A DNA stretch of 64,000 bases, from contig OZ220484.1 of assembly GCA_965116165.1 (NCBI GenBank), positions 2,356,001 to 2,420,000 of the forward strand. Direction: 5' to 3'. Below, in pieces: positions 44,523 through 54,230 of this stretch (within the stretch, counting starts at the first letter, position 1; each line of letters opens with the position of its first letter). Both the position numbers and the translations under genes were made by a program. The DNA comes from Azophilus sp965116165. GTDB taxonomy: Bacteria; Pseudomonadota; Gammaproteobacteria; Pseudomonadales; Azotimanducaceae. Below the pieces are notes generated by a model. That model made no database searches. It was given only the letters and a program-made list of their open reading frames with translations, and had not been told where the DNA came from.

Positions 44523-46481
44523 GTGACATTCAAAACGCTGCTTATCGCCAACCGCGGCGAGATCGCCTGCCGCATTATTGCCACCGCCAAGCGCCTGGGC
44601 ATGCGGACCGTTGCCGTTTATTCGGATGCGGATGCGAGGGCGCTCCATGTGCGCCGGGCGGATGAGGCGCACCGCCTCGGCCCGGCGCCGGCCTTGGCAA
44701 GTTATCTGAACATCGACGCCATCCTATCCGCCGCGCAATGTTCCCGAGCCGACGCAATTCATCCCGGCTATGGTTTCCTGAGCGAAAATGATCGGTTTGC
44801 GGAAGCCTGCGCAAAGGCCGGTATCGTATTTGTGGGGCCATCGAGTGCGGCTATACGGGCCATGGGCTCCAAGGTCGAAGCAAAACGCCTGGTTGCCGCC
44901 GCGGGTACGCCCGTGGTTCCGGGATATCAGGGCGATGATCAGGCCGATGCCGCCTTGGTGGACGCCGCCGCCGCCCTGGGTTTTCCGCTGCTGATCAAGG
45001 CTTCCGCCGGTGGCGGCGGCAAGGGCATGCGCCTGGTCGAGACCGCGGAGGCATTCAAGCCGGCCTTGCAGGGTGCGCGGCGCGAGGCGGCGGCCGCTTT
45101 TGGCGATGACCGGATGCTGCTCGAACGCTATCTGGTCGATCCCAAACACTTGGAAGTCCAGGTGCTTGCCGATACTTATGGCAGAACCATCGGCGTTTTC
45201 GAACGAGATTGCTCGGTGCAGCGCCGCCATCAAAAAATCATTGAGGAGGCGCCCGGCCCAACCGTGGATGCCGCTCTGCGCACCCGGCTGATCGATGCGG
45301 CCACCAAGGTGGCCCGGGCGATCGAATACGCCGGAGCGGGCACCATCGAATTCATCGCGGAACGCCAGGGCGACGATACCGCTTTCTACTTCATGGAAAT
45401 GAACACGCGGCTGCAGGTCGAACACCCGGTTACAGAGGCGATCACCGGCCTCGATCTGGTGGAGTGGCAACTGCGCATCGCCCAGGGCGAGCCCCTTGAT
45501 ATCGACCCGGTCGCATCGGGCCATGCCATCGAAGCGCGCCTATATGCGGAAAATCCCGCCAGTGGTTTTCTCCCCTCCGCCGGCAAGTTGCGGCGGCTCC
45601 GTTTCCCGAACTGGATTCGGGTCGATACGGGTGTGGCTCGGGGCGATTCGGTTTCTGTTCATTACGATCCCATGGTCGCCAAGCTGATCGCCCATGGAGA
45701 GGATCGGGAAGCGGCTCGCCACAGGCTGATCGCAGCGCTGGAAAATACGGAGATTGCGGGTATTGAGCATAACGCCGGCTATTTGCGCAAGCTGCTTGGC
45801 CATGCGCAATTCGTCGCCGGCGACTACGGAACGCACCTTGCCGACGATGTGCATGATGAGGCGGTCCCGCGGTTGCAAAGCCACCACTGGGCGTTGGCGG
45901 GGCTTGCGGCCGTGCGCTCGGGCACCGGCCCCGGCCCTTGGTTTCGCGCGGACGGCTGGCGACCCAATCAACCCCCGCGCACCGAGGTGCGACTGAGGCT
46001 GGGCGATACGCTCAAGTCCGTTCGGATCGGCACCGACCGGGTTGCCGTCGACGGGGATGTATTGAGGTTGGAGAACATACGATCCGGCGACCATGCCGTG
46101 TGCGCGCACATCGACGGGTGCCCGCGGGAGTCTTCCGTCCACCGGGAAGACGGCGCCATCGTCCTCATGCTGGACGGGGAAACCTGGGCTTTCGAGAGCC
46201 TGGGGGATCTGACGACGGAACCCGCCGATTTGCTCGTCGACGCGGACCGGATTGTGTCGCCGATGCCGGGGCAGGTGATCAGCCTTGCCGTTGGCGTGGG
46301 TGACCGGGTGGAGAAGGGTGAGCTGCTCGCCGTCATCGAGGCGATGAAGATGGAGCACAGTATCTATGCGCCCTGCGCCGGCGAAGTAACGGAAATCGAC
46401 TGTGCGCCCGGCCAGCGCGTTGACGAGCACACCCGCCTACTCGCGCTTGAGCCGCTTGTTCGCGCGGAGCAAAGTTGGTGA
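44523..46481 (+). CDS. mccA: Methylcrotonyl-CoA carboxylase biotin-containing (alpha) subunit
   Basis: 652 residues from a GTG start. Biotin carboxylase domain: LLIANRGEIACRIIATAKRL, ATP-grasp Gly-rich loop KASAGGGGKGMRLV, EMNTRLQVEHPVTEAITGLD. The C-terminal biotinyl domain has the modified lysine in EAMKMEH (Lys609). It carboxylates its own biotin with bicarbonate and ATP. Pairing with the beta subunit is firm; substrate is inferred from the partner. Confidence 0.92.
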   Translation: MTFKTLLIANRGEIACRIIATAKRLGMRTVAVYSDADARALHVRRADEAHRLGPAPALASYLNIDAILSAAQCSRADAIHPGYGFLSENDRFAEACAKAGIVFVGPSSAAIRAMGSKVEAKRLVAAAGTPVVPGYQGDDQADAALVDAAAALGFPLLIKASAGGGGKGMRLVETAEAFKPALQGARREAAAAFGDDRMLLERYLVDPKHLEVQVLADTYGRTIGVFERDCSVQRRHQKIIEEAPGPTVDAALRTRLIDAATKVARAIEYAGAGTIEFIAERQGDDTAFYFMEMNTRLQVEHPVTEAITGLDLVEWQLRIAQGEPLDIDPVASGHAIEARLYAENPASGFLPSAGKLRRLRFPNWIRVDTGVARGDSVSVHYDPMVAKLIAHGEDREAARHRLIAALENTEIAGIEHNAGYLRKLLGHAQFVAGDYGTHLADDVHDEAVPRLQSHHWALAGLAAVRSGTGPGPWFRADGWRPNQPPRTEVRLRLGDTLKSVRIGTDRVAVDGDVLRLENIRSGDHAVCAHIDGCPRESSVHREDGAIVLMLDGETWAFESLGDLTTEPADLLVDADRIVSPMPGQVISLAVGVGDRVEKGELLAVIEAMKMEHSIYAPCAGEVTEIDCAPGQRVDEHTRLLALEPLVRAEQSW

Positions 46482-46489
46482 CGCGATGC

Positions 46490-46517
46490 TGGTGGCCGGT
46501 GGCAAAAGTCCCACCGC
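46490..46517. repeat. Dispersed repeat R5, copy 2 (short)
   Basis: GGTGGCCGGTGGCAAAAGTC followed by CCACCG, just after mccA. It matches the first part of the copies at 42551 and 58763. Confidence 0.6.
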
Positions 46518-46548
46518 TGCCACTCTGTCGACTTGTTCGGACCTTGAC

Positions 46549-46929
46549 TTAGGGGGCCTTGGGTCCGGGAAACGATTTGATCAGCTCGTACCAGCCGGAG
46601 CCGTTGATCTTGAGCGGGATGCCGCCGTGCTTTTCCGCGGTTTCCAGGTGCGTCCTCCTGCCTTCCCAGGCATCTGGATTGGCCTGCCACTCATTCAGCA
46701 TCCGCTCCGCTTCCTCGTAGCTCGGCGCCTCAACCTCGTAAACGGACAAATAGCCGGAGACCGTCTTGCCGTCCAGGTGCGGCCCGCTCAGCCGGTACAC
46801 TCGTCCACTGATGAAATTCGGGCACTTGGCGGTGTCCTCAATGTGCTGGTCGACGAACCATTCATCAAACGCCGCCCGATCTTCCGGGGTCGGTGGCTCG
46901 CAAAGGCCGATGAGCATAAATTGGGGCAT
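46549..46929 (-). CDS. Hypothetical dimeric alpha-beta barrel protein (DUF4286-like)
   Basis: 126 residues. MPQFMLIGLCEPPTPEDRAA and DEWFVDQHIEDTAKCPNFIS resemble small ferredoxin-like (dimeric alpha-beta barrel) proteins of the EthD/DUF4286 type, in which a conserved W(Y/F)xxxHxx(E/D) begins a helix. It is followed on the same strand by no gene and preceded by the LldD-type oxidase, so the two may be co-transcribed. Function unknown. Confidence 0.65.
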   Translation of the reverse strand: MPQFMLIGLCEPPTPEDRAAFDEWFVDQHIEDTAKCPNFISGRVYRLSGPHLDGKTVSGYLSVYEVEAPSYEEAERMLNEWQANPDAWEGRRTHLETAEKHGGIPLKINGSGWYELIKSFPGPKAP

Positions 46930-46956
46930 TGCAGTTTTCTCCCTTGGTCTGTGGTC

Positions 46957-48123
46957 TCAATTGAGACTGTGGCTTGCGGATGATCCCGGGTTCCAGATCA
47001 CCGCTTCGGAAACATCATTGATATCGCGCAACCCGCAAAAGGCCATGGTGAGGTCGAGTTCTTGTTGCAGGATTTCAAGGGCGCCGGTTACCCCCCGCTC
47101 TCCCAGTGCGCCGAGGCCGTAGATGTAGGCACGGCCGACCATCGCGCCCTTCGCGCCAAGCGCCAGTGCGCGGAAAAGATCCTGGCCGGTGCGAATGCCT
47201 CCATCAATCCAGACCTCCATCCCACCGCCGACGGTGGCAACGATGCCGGGTAGCACATCGACCGAAGCGGGTGCGCCATCGAGTTGCCGACCACCGTGGT
47301 TTGAGACGATGAGGGCATCCGCGCCGCTCTTCGCCGCCATCCGGGCATCCTCCTCGTCGAGGATGCCTTTCAGAATCAGTGTGCCGCCCCAGCGATCTTT
47401 TATCCACTGCACATCGTCCCAGCTCAGTTTGGGGTCGAACTGTCGGGCGGTCCATAGCGCGAGGGAGCGGATTTCCCGAACATTCTCGACATGTCCGAGG
47501 ATGTTGCCGAAACCGCGCCGTCGAGTGCGCGCCATCCCGAACGCCCAACGGGGCTTGCCGGCTATGCTAAGCAGGTTCATCGGGGTTGGCTTGGGCGGTG
47601 TGGATAGCCCGTTTTTGATGTCGGTGTGCCGTTGGCCGAGGATTTGCAAATCGACGGTGAGCACGAGGGCCGAGCATCCGGCGGCCCTGGCCCGGTCAAT
47701 GAGCCGACCGATGAAATCCCGGTCTTTCATCATGTACAACTGAAACCAGAAGGGTGCCGTTGTGTGTTCCGCCACATCCTCGATGGAGCAGATGCTCATC
47801 GTCGAAAGGCAATAGGGCACCCCGAAACGCTCAGCCGCCCGCGCCGCCTTGATCTCGCCATCCGCATGCACCATACCGGTGAGCCCCACGGGCGCCAGCG
47901 CCAGGGGCATGGCAACCTCTTGGCCCGCCATCCGCGTTTTGAGGGAGCGCTTGGTCATGTCGACCAGGATCTTTTGGCGCAACTTGATCTTGTCGAAGGC
48001 GCTTTGATTCTCCCGCAATGTGCTTTCTGTCCACGAGCCCGCTTCGACATAGTCGCGGAACATGCGCGGCACACGTTTGCGGAACAGTTGCCTGAGGTCT
48101 TCAATGCAGGTGAAACGCGTCAT
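46957..48123 (-). CDS. lldD: FMN-dependent alpha-hydroxy-acid dehydrogenase (LldD-like)
   Basis: 388 residues. FMN-binding TIM barrel of the lactate dehydrogenase/glycolate oxidase family. Seen: LALAPVGLTGMVHADGEIKA, FWFQLYMMKDRDFI, the LTVDLQILGQRHTDIKNG loop, LILKGILDEEDARMAAKSGA, and the catalytic SNHGGRQLDGAPASVDVLP with His/Arg, then WIDGGIRTGQDLFRALALGA. It most likely oxidises L-lactate or a related 2-hydroxy acid and passes electrons to quinone. Substrate cannot be fixed from sequence alone. Confidence 0.88.
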   Translation of the reverse strand: MTRFTCIEDLRQLFRKRVPRMFRDYVEAGSWTESTLRENQSAFDKIKLRQKILVDMTKRSLKTRMAGQEVAMPLALAPVGLTGMVHADGEIKAARAAERFGVPYCLSTMSICSIEDVAEHTTAPFWFQLYMMKDRDFIGRLIDRARAAGCSALVLTVDLQILGQRHTDIKNGLSTPPKPTPMNLLSIAGKPRWAFGMARTRRRGFGNILGHVENVREIRSLALWTARQFDPKLSWDDVQWIKDRWGGTLILKGILDEEDARMAAKSGADALIVSNHGGRQLDGAPASVDVLPGIVATVGGGMEVWIDGGIRTGQDLFRALALGAKGAMVGRAYIYGLGALGERGVTGALEILQQELDLTMAFCGLRDINDVSEAVIWNPGSSASHSLN

Positions 48124-48486
48124 TGACGGGATCTACGCGTGCGCGGCCACCCCCGGCGGACCGCGGAAACCAATCCGCGGCTGTGCGCGGCATCCACGCG
48201 CGCGGCCACCCCGCGCCGGTGATCTGCCGGCGTGACCCCCAGCACGCCTCTCGACCCTCGATAACCCCCGGACGTCTCGCTCAATGTGGATTCGCAGTTG
48301 GGATAAGAGGCGCGGGTCGCGGGCGGTGAACTCTTGCCCACCTGTCTCGGGCCGAGCGGCAGCCACACGGAGAACAGGCGCAATTGAACGGCCGGAAGGG
48401 TCAATACCGGCCGAAATGTTCTGTGAATCCAATCTGTTGGCATGCCGGAAGTATACTTCGGATTTGCCGAACGTTAGTCAATTGCC
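48124..48486. other. Divergent region between the LldD-like gene and an acetyltransferase
   Basis: 363 bp. Contains a hairpin CCGCGGAAACCAATCCGCGG near 48155, a repeated GCGCGGCCACCCC block (near 48140 and 48203), and the palindrome GAAGTATACTTC at 48448-48459. No gene seen. Confidence 0.5.
48448..48459. promoter_or_regulatory. Palindrome GAAGTATACTTC, possible operator
   Basis: A perfect 12-base palindrome 28 bases before the acetyltransferase start, in a divergent promoter region. It could bind a dimeric regulator; none is identified. Confidence 0.35.
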
Positions 48487-48858
48487 ATGAGCCGCTTTGA
48501 CCCCCGCAAAGTCCGCGTTTTTCGCGCCTTTCAGGACGAAATACCCCGGGAATTGATGCCGACGGAGCATATCGATCCGAAAAGGGTGCGTGTTGCCAAA
48601 CTCGACGGCGAGGTTGTCGGCGTCTACGCGGTGCGCCCGGTCACTCCACTCAGGTTCCGTATCGACGCCTTGTCTGTTGCGCCCCGCCATCGTCGGCAAG
48701 GATTGGGAAGCTGGCTGTTGCGCCATGCCATTGGCGTCTGCGAAACCAAGGGCGCAAGGGAAATCGTCGCTCCGCCCGATTCCGGTACGTCGGTTTTTGC
48801 GCTGGCCGGTTTTCGTCCGGAGGGCGGTTCGTTGCGGTTGATCCTGGCACCGGAATGA
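48487..48858 (+). CDS. GNAT-family N-acetyltransferase
   Basis: 123 residues. The acetyl-CoA loop is RIDALSVAPRHRRQGLGSWL (motif A, R/QxxGxG/A as RRQGLG), followed by LLRHAIGVCETKGAREIV. The family transfers acetyl groups to many amines; the target is unknown. Short for a GNAT protein, but the core is complete. Confidence 0.85.
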   Translation: MSRFDPRKVRVFRAFQDEIPRELMPTEHIDPKRVRVAKLDGEVVGVYAVRPVTPLRFRIDALSVAPRHRRQGLGSWLLRHAIGVCETKGAREIVAPPDSGTSVFALAGFRPEGGSLRLILAPE

Positions 48859-48947
48859 CGCACTAGAACCTACTCTGGCCCGTTGACTTTCTGGCTATCG
48901 GTGGGCAGAGTGCGCCATATTGTCGTTTAAATATGGAGTGATGTGAT

Positions 48948-51155
48948 ATGGCGACCACCCGAACCGAGCACATTATCGACAGCGAAGAGACGGTTGATCG
49001 ATCTGGCGATAGTACCGGGCAGAACGAGTTCAGGCCTAAGGACGGGTACAAGGGGGGGATGAGTGTCGTGGGTGGGCAACTCCAGGACACCTTCACCGGG
49101 GGCCCGGGCAACGACTACTTCAAGGATTCCGGCGGCGGCAGCGAAGCGCACGGCGGCAGCGGGCGCGACTACCTCGAGGGTGGCAACGGCTTGAACATTC
49201 TGCGTGGAGGCTGGGGCGACGACATCTTGGTCGGGAACCAGAAGGACCAGATCGCCGACCGTCTCTACGGCGGGTATGGAAACGACTATCTAGTGGCGGG
49301 CCGGCTCAAGGGCAGCAACCGGGAGGACGACGGCACCGGTGCGCTGACCGACTCGACGCATGGCCAGGGGCCGACCTCCAGCGGCTCCCCGGATCCGAAA
49401 GGAACCGTCCTCCATGGCGGCGGCGGGGGCGACTTCTTCATCCTGAACCCCGGCAGCTATGTCTATATCGAGGACTGGCGGCCCCTCTACGACATCATCT
49501 ACGTGACCGGTATCCGGGACGGGGCGGAGATCACCATCACCCACCATCCCGCCGGCCACTACGGGGACGCCCATTTCCGGATCATGCTCGGCAACAAGGT
49601 TCTCGCCGAGGTCAATTACGGTTCGGATGTCGATCCCGATGACGCAGATGCCGTCACGGCGGCGATAGGGGCGATCAAGGATTACACGTATACCGCGAGC
49701 GGGGACTGGATCAACGGCGACCATGAGGGCAACGCCATTAATGGCACCGCGCATGACGACCATCTCTACGGCCACGGCGGCGGCGACACGCTCGACGGCG
49801 GCGCGGGCGACGACGCTCTCAAAGGTGGCCACGGCAATGATGTCCTCCACGGTGGGGACGGTCACGACCGGCTGTTCGGCGGCCGGGCCAACGACACGCT
49901 TCACGGCGGCGCGGGCATGGACTCGCTTGAGGGCGAGGGCGGCAACGACATGCTCTACGGCGGTGTCGGCGACGATGACCTCTACGGTGGGGACGGTCAC
50001 GACCGGCTCGACGGCGGCGTCGGCCGCGATGTGCTCTACGGCGGTGCGGGTCGGGACATTTTCGTGATCAGCGAGGGCAGGAGCCCGGACAGGGCCGCGG
50101 ACATCATCATGGACTTCAATGTCGATGAGGACTACATCCGGCTGCCGTTGAGCGTCTCGTGGGACGATGTCCGCTTCGTCCGCAGCACGGACACGACCGG
50201 GCCGACCACTCACCTCGTGACGGGCACGGGCCAGTCGCAGAAGGTGCTGGCCCGGTTCAACGGCTTCGAGGACTGGACCGCCCAGCAGTTGCAGGAGCTC
50301 AAGGGCAAGGTCGAGTTCATCTGGGACTTCGATCCGAACGCCGAGCAGCCGCCACCGAAGGCCGTGGAACCGATCGAGGGCACGAACAAGAAGGATCTGC
50401 TCGTCGGCGGCAACGACGACGACACCATCAAAGGCTTGGGCGCGATGGATGTGCTCTACGGCCGCGGCGGTGACGACACGCTGTATGGCGGCAATGGCAA
50501 GGACCAACTGTATGGCGATGAAGGCAATGACCACCTCTTCGGGGATGGCAACAACGACATCCTCTATGGAGGGGCCGGCGGTGACACGCTCAACGGCGGG
50601 AAAAGCGACGACCGGCTGTATGGCGAAGCCGGCGACGACACGCTCAACGGCGGCAATGGCGACGACCGGCTGTATGGCGGGGACGGCAGCGACGCGCTGG
50701 ACGGCGGTGCCGGCAACGACCGGCTGGAGGGCGGCGAGGGTGGCCTTGATGTGCTGGACGGCGGTGCCGGCGAAGACCGGCTGATCGGCGACGGTGGCCA
50801 AGACCGGCTGCAGGGCGGGAAGGACACCGACTACCTGACCGGTGGCGTGGGCCCCGACGAGTTCCTCTTCCGCCGGGGCGACGGCGTGGATGTCATCACC
50901 GACTTCGAGGACGGGACCGACACCATCATCTTCCTGGCCCAGACCGATGCGAATGCCGGGACCGAAACGAGGTTCCTCTCGTTCGCCGACCTGACGCTGA
51001 CCGATAGCGAGGAGGCAGGCGGCGTGGTCATCACGTCCGCCAAGCTCGAAGGCAACGAGATCATCGTCAAGGGCGTGACTTCCGAGCAGCTTACGGCCGA
51101 CGACTTCGGCTTCCTGACGGTCGATCAGTACAACGAACTCTTCGATATCGGTTGA
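48948..51155 (+). CDS. RTX (hemolysin-type calcium-binding) protein, 735 residues
   Basis: Starts at ATG 48948 with GGAG 9 bases upstream. N-terminal ~150 residues contain loosely spaced RTX repeats (GGSGRDYLEGGNGLNILRGG). Residues about 155-240 form a non-repeat domain (GDFFILNPGSYVYIEDWRPL, then HPAGHYGDAHFRIMLGNKVL). Two repeat blocks follow (about 260-375 and 485-625), each with a cap (RDIFVISEGRSPDRAADIIM and DEFLFRRGDGVDVITDFEDG). The C-terminus ends LTADDFGFLTVDQYNELFDI-G. No signal peptide, so type I secretion is expected. Repeat blocks use GGxGxDxLx with Arg-rich variants (GNDRLEGGEGG). No catalytic domain recognised. Confidence 0.9.
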   Translation: MATTRTEHIIDSEETVDRSGDSTGQNEFRPKDGYKGGMSVVGGQLQDTFTGGPGNDYFKDSGGGSEAHGGSGRDYLEGGNGLNILRGGWGDDILVGNQKDQIADRLYGGYGNDYLVAGRLKGSNREDDGTGALTDSTHGQGPTSSGSPDPKGTVLHGGGGGDFFILNPGSYVYIEDWRPLYDIIYVTGIRDGAEITITHHPAGHYGDAHFRIMLGNKVLAEVNYGSDVDPDDADAVTAAIGAIKDYTYTASGDWINGDHEGNAINGTAHDDHLYGHGGGDTLDGGAGDDALKGGHGNDVLHGGDGHDRLFGGRANDTLHGGAGMDSLEGEGGNDMLYGGVGDDDLYGGDGHDRLDGGVGRDVLYGGAGRDIFVISEGRSPDRAADIIMDFNVDEDYIRLPLSVSWDDVRFVRSTDTTGPTTHLVTGTGQSQKVLARFNGFEDWTAQQLQELKGKVEFIWDFDPNAEQPPPKAVEPIEGTNKKDLLVGGNDDDTIKGLGAMDVLYGRGGDDTLYGGNGKDQLYGDEGNDHLFGDGNNDILYGGAGGDTLNGGKSDDRLYGEAGDDTLNGGNGDDRLYGGDGSDALDGGAGNDRLEGGEGGLDVLDGGAGEDRLIGDGGQDRLQGGKDTDYLTGGVGPDEFLFRRGDGVDVITDFEDGTDTIIFLAQTDANAGTETRFLSFADLTLTDSEEAGGVVITSAKLEGNEIIVKGVTSEQLTADDFGFLTVDQYNELFDIG

Positions 51156-51170
51156 GCCAACCGGAAGGCC

Positions 51171-51200
51171 GCGGCCGTTCCTCCGACGAGGAGCGGCCGC
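51171..51200. terminator. Strong hairpin between convergent RTX and TonB-receptor genes
   Basis: GCGGCCGTTCCTC and GAGGAGCGGCCGC pair over 13 bases with one G-T wobble around a CGAC loop. There is no long T-run, so it may act as a bidirectional weak terminator or only as an mRNA end. Confidence 0.5.
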
Positions 51201-51295
51201 GCAGTCGCGGGCGACCTACCTCAAGTGGACGCAACGCGGTTCGGGGCGCTCCCACCACCCTATGGTCCAAGCGGTTGCCCCGTCCTCCCAATCGA

Positions 51296-53569
51296 TTATT
51301 CAAAGGTATAGCCGACCTCCAAACCATAGGTACGCGGTGCCCGGGTCGCGGCATAGCTCCACAAACCGGCAACGTCGAAACCGATACCGTAACCATCCTC
51401 ATTGCTCAGGTTGTGCCCGAAGACGCTCATGCGAAACGGACCGGTCTGGTAGTTGATGGATCCATTGATCAGGTTTTGGGCTCTATTGGTTAGCTCGGGT
51501 TTGTTGGCGAAATCCACTTCGTGCTTGCCGATGTGGTGCCAGCCCGCCAAAACCCAGGCCCGGCCGGTGCCGACAGCCCACTCATAGGTGGCGGATAGCG
51601 AGGCGGTAACCTCCGGCGCCCGGCGAATTTCCAGGTGCGAGAAATCGACCAGCCCGGTGGTGCCCTGGAACTCGAACTGGTCGTACTTCGCATCCAGCCA
51701 GCCCAGGTTGCCGCGCAGGCCCAGGTTTTCCGTTGCGTTGAATTGGACATCGACCTCAATGCCGGCGATTTCCGCCGTTGAGGCGTTGGTCACCAGGGTT
51801 ACCTGGCCGGTGCCGCTGGTTGCCGAGGGTAGCTGCAACTCCTCCTGCTTGTCCTTGTAGTCCATCAGGAAGGCCGCGGTGTTGATGCGCAGGGCACCGC
51901 CAAGCCAGTCGGTCTTCACGCCGATTTCATAGTTGTCCACGGTTTCCTGGTCGTAGGGCCTGGTGGCGGTTTCGAGACTGTCGACGCGACCGTTGAAACC
52001 GCCGCTGCGGTAGCCCACCGAATAGGTGGCGTAGGCCATGGCATCGTCGTTGATTTGATAGCGCAAGCCGACCCTGGGGGTAAATTCGGTCCAATCGTCG
52101 TCGGCGACGGCGGTGACAACACCGGCTTGATCGGTGTCTTTTTCGTCCTTGGTGTAGCGTCCCCCCAGGGTCAGCGTTAGCGATTCGGTGAGTTCGTAGT
52201 CCGCCTCGACAAAGCCTGCCCAGGACTCGGAGTTCTGCCTGGAGGTTTGTGGGAGATCAAGCACCACATTGGGGACGGCAAACCCGATGTAGCTGCGCAG
52301 ACGGATTTCATATTCCGAATCCCAGAAGTACAGGCCAACCGTACCGCTCAGACGGCTGCCCGGGTCGTCGAGGGTCAGGCGCAGTTCGTGGGTGGTTTGT
52401 TCGTACTCCGCCGGTCGGGTGGTGTGGAACAATTCCGGCTTTACCCCATCCCAGTCGGTGAGCACGGTTTCCTCGGTTTCCCAGGAGCCAAAGATGTAAT
52501 CGAGCCGCCAGGTCTCGGAAATATCCCAGCGCAACTCGACGAGATGGGTGTCGGCATCGAAGGTTGCGTCATCGGGACCAACCAGATCCTGGGTGGTTTT
52601 CCAGCGGTCGCCGGAAATCGGCGTGCGCGGATTGGGCGAGCAGAAACCCAACGCATCGCAGAAGAGCTGGCTGGGCTGGCCGACATTGAGCAGCGGCGGG
52701 GTGTCCTGGTCGGTGCGCTCGAACTGCCCGGTATATTCCAACTCCAGGGAGTCGGTGGGCGTCGCCAGTAAATTTACACCGTAGGACCGATATTCAACGC
52801 GGCCCTCGTCGCGGCCGGTGTTGATGTTGTCGTAATAGCCCTTGCCCCGATCCTCGAAGGTTCCGGTCAGTTTGGCGGCCAGTTGCTCGGTGATTGGAAA
52901 ATTAACCAGGGCGTCGATGCGGGCGGTCTCGTAGTTGCCGTAGCCGGCCCGAAACCTGGTGCCGAATTCACCGGTGGGCCTGGTGCGCCTCAGGTTGATT
53001 ACCCCGCCTATGGTATTGCGGCCGAACAAGGTGCCCTGGGGGCCGCGCAGTACCTCCACGCTCTCCAGGTCGATGGCCCTGGTGATGCCGCCGCTCATGG
53101 TGCCCAGGAATAATCCATCGACCACCACGCCCACGGCGGGGTCGAAGTTCTTTTCCACCTCGGATACACCGATGCCGCGGATGTAGGCGGCCGCCACGCC
53201 ACCGGGCCCCTGGGCGGTGTCGTCGAGAACCAGGTTTGGGGAGACATGGACCAGATCGCGCATGTCGCGGGCGAAGGTATCCTCGATTTCGGTTTGACCC
53301 AGCGCGCTGACGGAAAGGCCCACATCCTGAATGTTCTCTTCGCGCTTGCGGGCCGTCACCACGATTTCCTCGATGGCCCGGGCATCTTGATCGGCCGCGG
53401 CCCATACCGAAAACGGCACCGTCAACAACCCCGGAATCGCCAGTGCGGACAAAAGGTGGCGCACCCGTTTGACTTTTCGGATTCCGCCGCAACGGGATCT
53501 GTGCGCTGTTCGCTGCGCGCAAATATCGAGCCGCTGCGCCAGCGGATGAAAAAAGCCTTTGGAATTCAT
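51296..53569 (-). CDS. TonB-dependent outer-membrane receptor
   Basis: 757 residues. Excellent ribosome-binding site (AAGGAGAG) before ATG 53569, giving a long signal peptide (LLSALAIPGLLTVPFSVWA, end about residue 57). TonB box region IEEIVVTARKREENIQDVGL, plug domain with VEVLRGPQGTLFGRNTIGGV-INL, then a beta-barrel. This VTARKREE/GRNTIGG type is common among marine proteobacterial receptors for siderophores, vitamins or organic compounds; the ligand is unknown. It is convergent with the RTX gene and has no exporter or regulator neighbour. Confidence 0.93.
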   Translation of the reverse strand: MNSKGFFHPLAQRLDICAQRTAHRSRCGGIRKVKRVRHLLSALAIPGLLTVPFSVWAAADQDARAIEEIVVTARKREENIQDVGLSVSALGQTEIEDTFARDMRDLVHVSPNLVLDDTAQGPGGVAAAYIRGIGVSEVEKNFDPAVGVVVDGLFLGTMSGGITRAIDLESVEVLRGPQGTLFGRNTIGGVINLRRTRPTGEFGTRFRAGYGNYETARIDALVNFPITEQLAAKLTGTFEDRGKGYYDNINTGRDEGRVEYRSYGVNLLATPTDSLELEYTGQFERTDQDTPPLLNVGQPSQLFCDALGFCSPNPRTPISGDRWKTTQDLVGPDDATFDADTHLVELRWDISETWRLDYIFGSWETEETVLTDWDGVKPELFHTTRPAEYEQTTHELRLTLDDPGSRLSGTVGLYFWDSEYEIRLRSYIGFAVPNVVLDLPQTSRQNSESWAGFVEADYELTESLTLTLGGRYTKDEKDTDQAGVVTAVADDDWTEFTPRVGLRYQINDDAMAYATYSVGYRSGGFNGRVDSLETATRPYDQETVDNYEIGVKTDWLGGALRINTAAFLMDYKDKQEELQLPSATSGTGQVTLVTNASTAEIAGIEVDVQFNATENLGLRGNLGWLDAKYDQFEFQGTTGLVDFSHLEIRRAPEVTASLSATYEWAVGTGRAWVLAGWHHIGKHEVDFANKPELTNRAQNLINGSINYQTGPFRMSVFGHNLSNEDGYGIGFDVAGLWSYAATRAPRTYGLEVGYTFE

Positions 53570-54230
53570 GCTGTTACTCTCCTTATAACGATTTGGAACG
53601 ACGATGCATCGCGGCTGCCCGCGTTGCTTGCCGCTCGAATATTCCCGATATTACCGTCCCGCAATCCGGTCTGTCCCGGCAACGCTGCGGTCTCTGTCGC
53701 GCGTCTGCGCGGGCAGTTTAAACACCAACCCGAAGCGCATCGACAACCACGCCGTCCGGCAGGGCGACACCGTACGCGAGGTAATCCGCGTCTTCTGATT
53801 GTCCCCACGGGCCGCTGGTTCCCAATCAGGCCGCCCGACCTTGCCAACCGCACCCGAAACCGCCCAATCCGATGGCTAGACGCACCGGCGCACACCTGAT
53901 ATCCGCCTGAATCCCAAGCATAACCGGAACCCGGACCCGTTACGACACAAACCCGGCCCGCACGCTCAGGCGACTTTGAGATGTTCCTGCCGCAAGCGAT
54001 TGGTTTGACTGGGCATTAGCGTGTCGCCGCCTGGTGCCTGCTCCGATTGCCCACCTTGGCGCCTCTGTGCGAAAATTCCAATTGAACGGCGGGATTGCTG
54101 TCGCAGCTTGGCCTTGCACAGTTCGCACAGCGCCCGTGGCTTGGTTGGAAACGATCCGCAAGGGTTGCCCGCCGGTGGCGCGGGGCCCTGTATCGGAGAC
54201 AGTTTGCGCGTGGCCTTGGCAGGCAAATCA
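53570..54230. other. Divergent region between the TonB receptor and the YIP1 gene
   Basis: 661 bp. Contains dispersed repeat R2 (53587-53662). No FNR box (TTGAT-N4-ATCAA) is visible before the oxidase genes. Short open frames here have no family resemblance. Confidence 0.5.
53587..53662. repeat. Dispersed repeat R2, copy 1
   Basis: Contains ACGACGATGCATCGCGGCTG and GCTTGCCGCTCGAATA. A diverged copy lies at 62581-62665. Confidence 0.6.
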
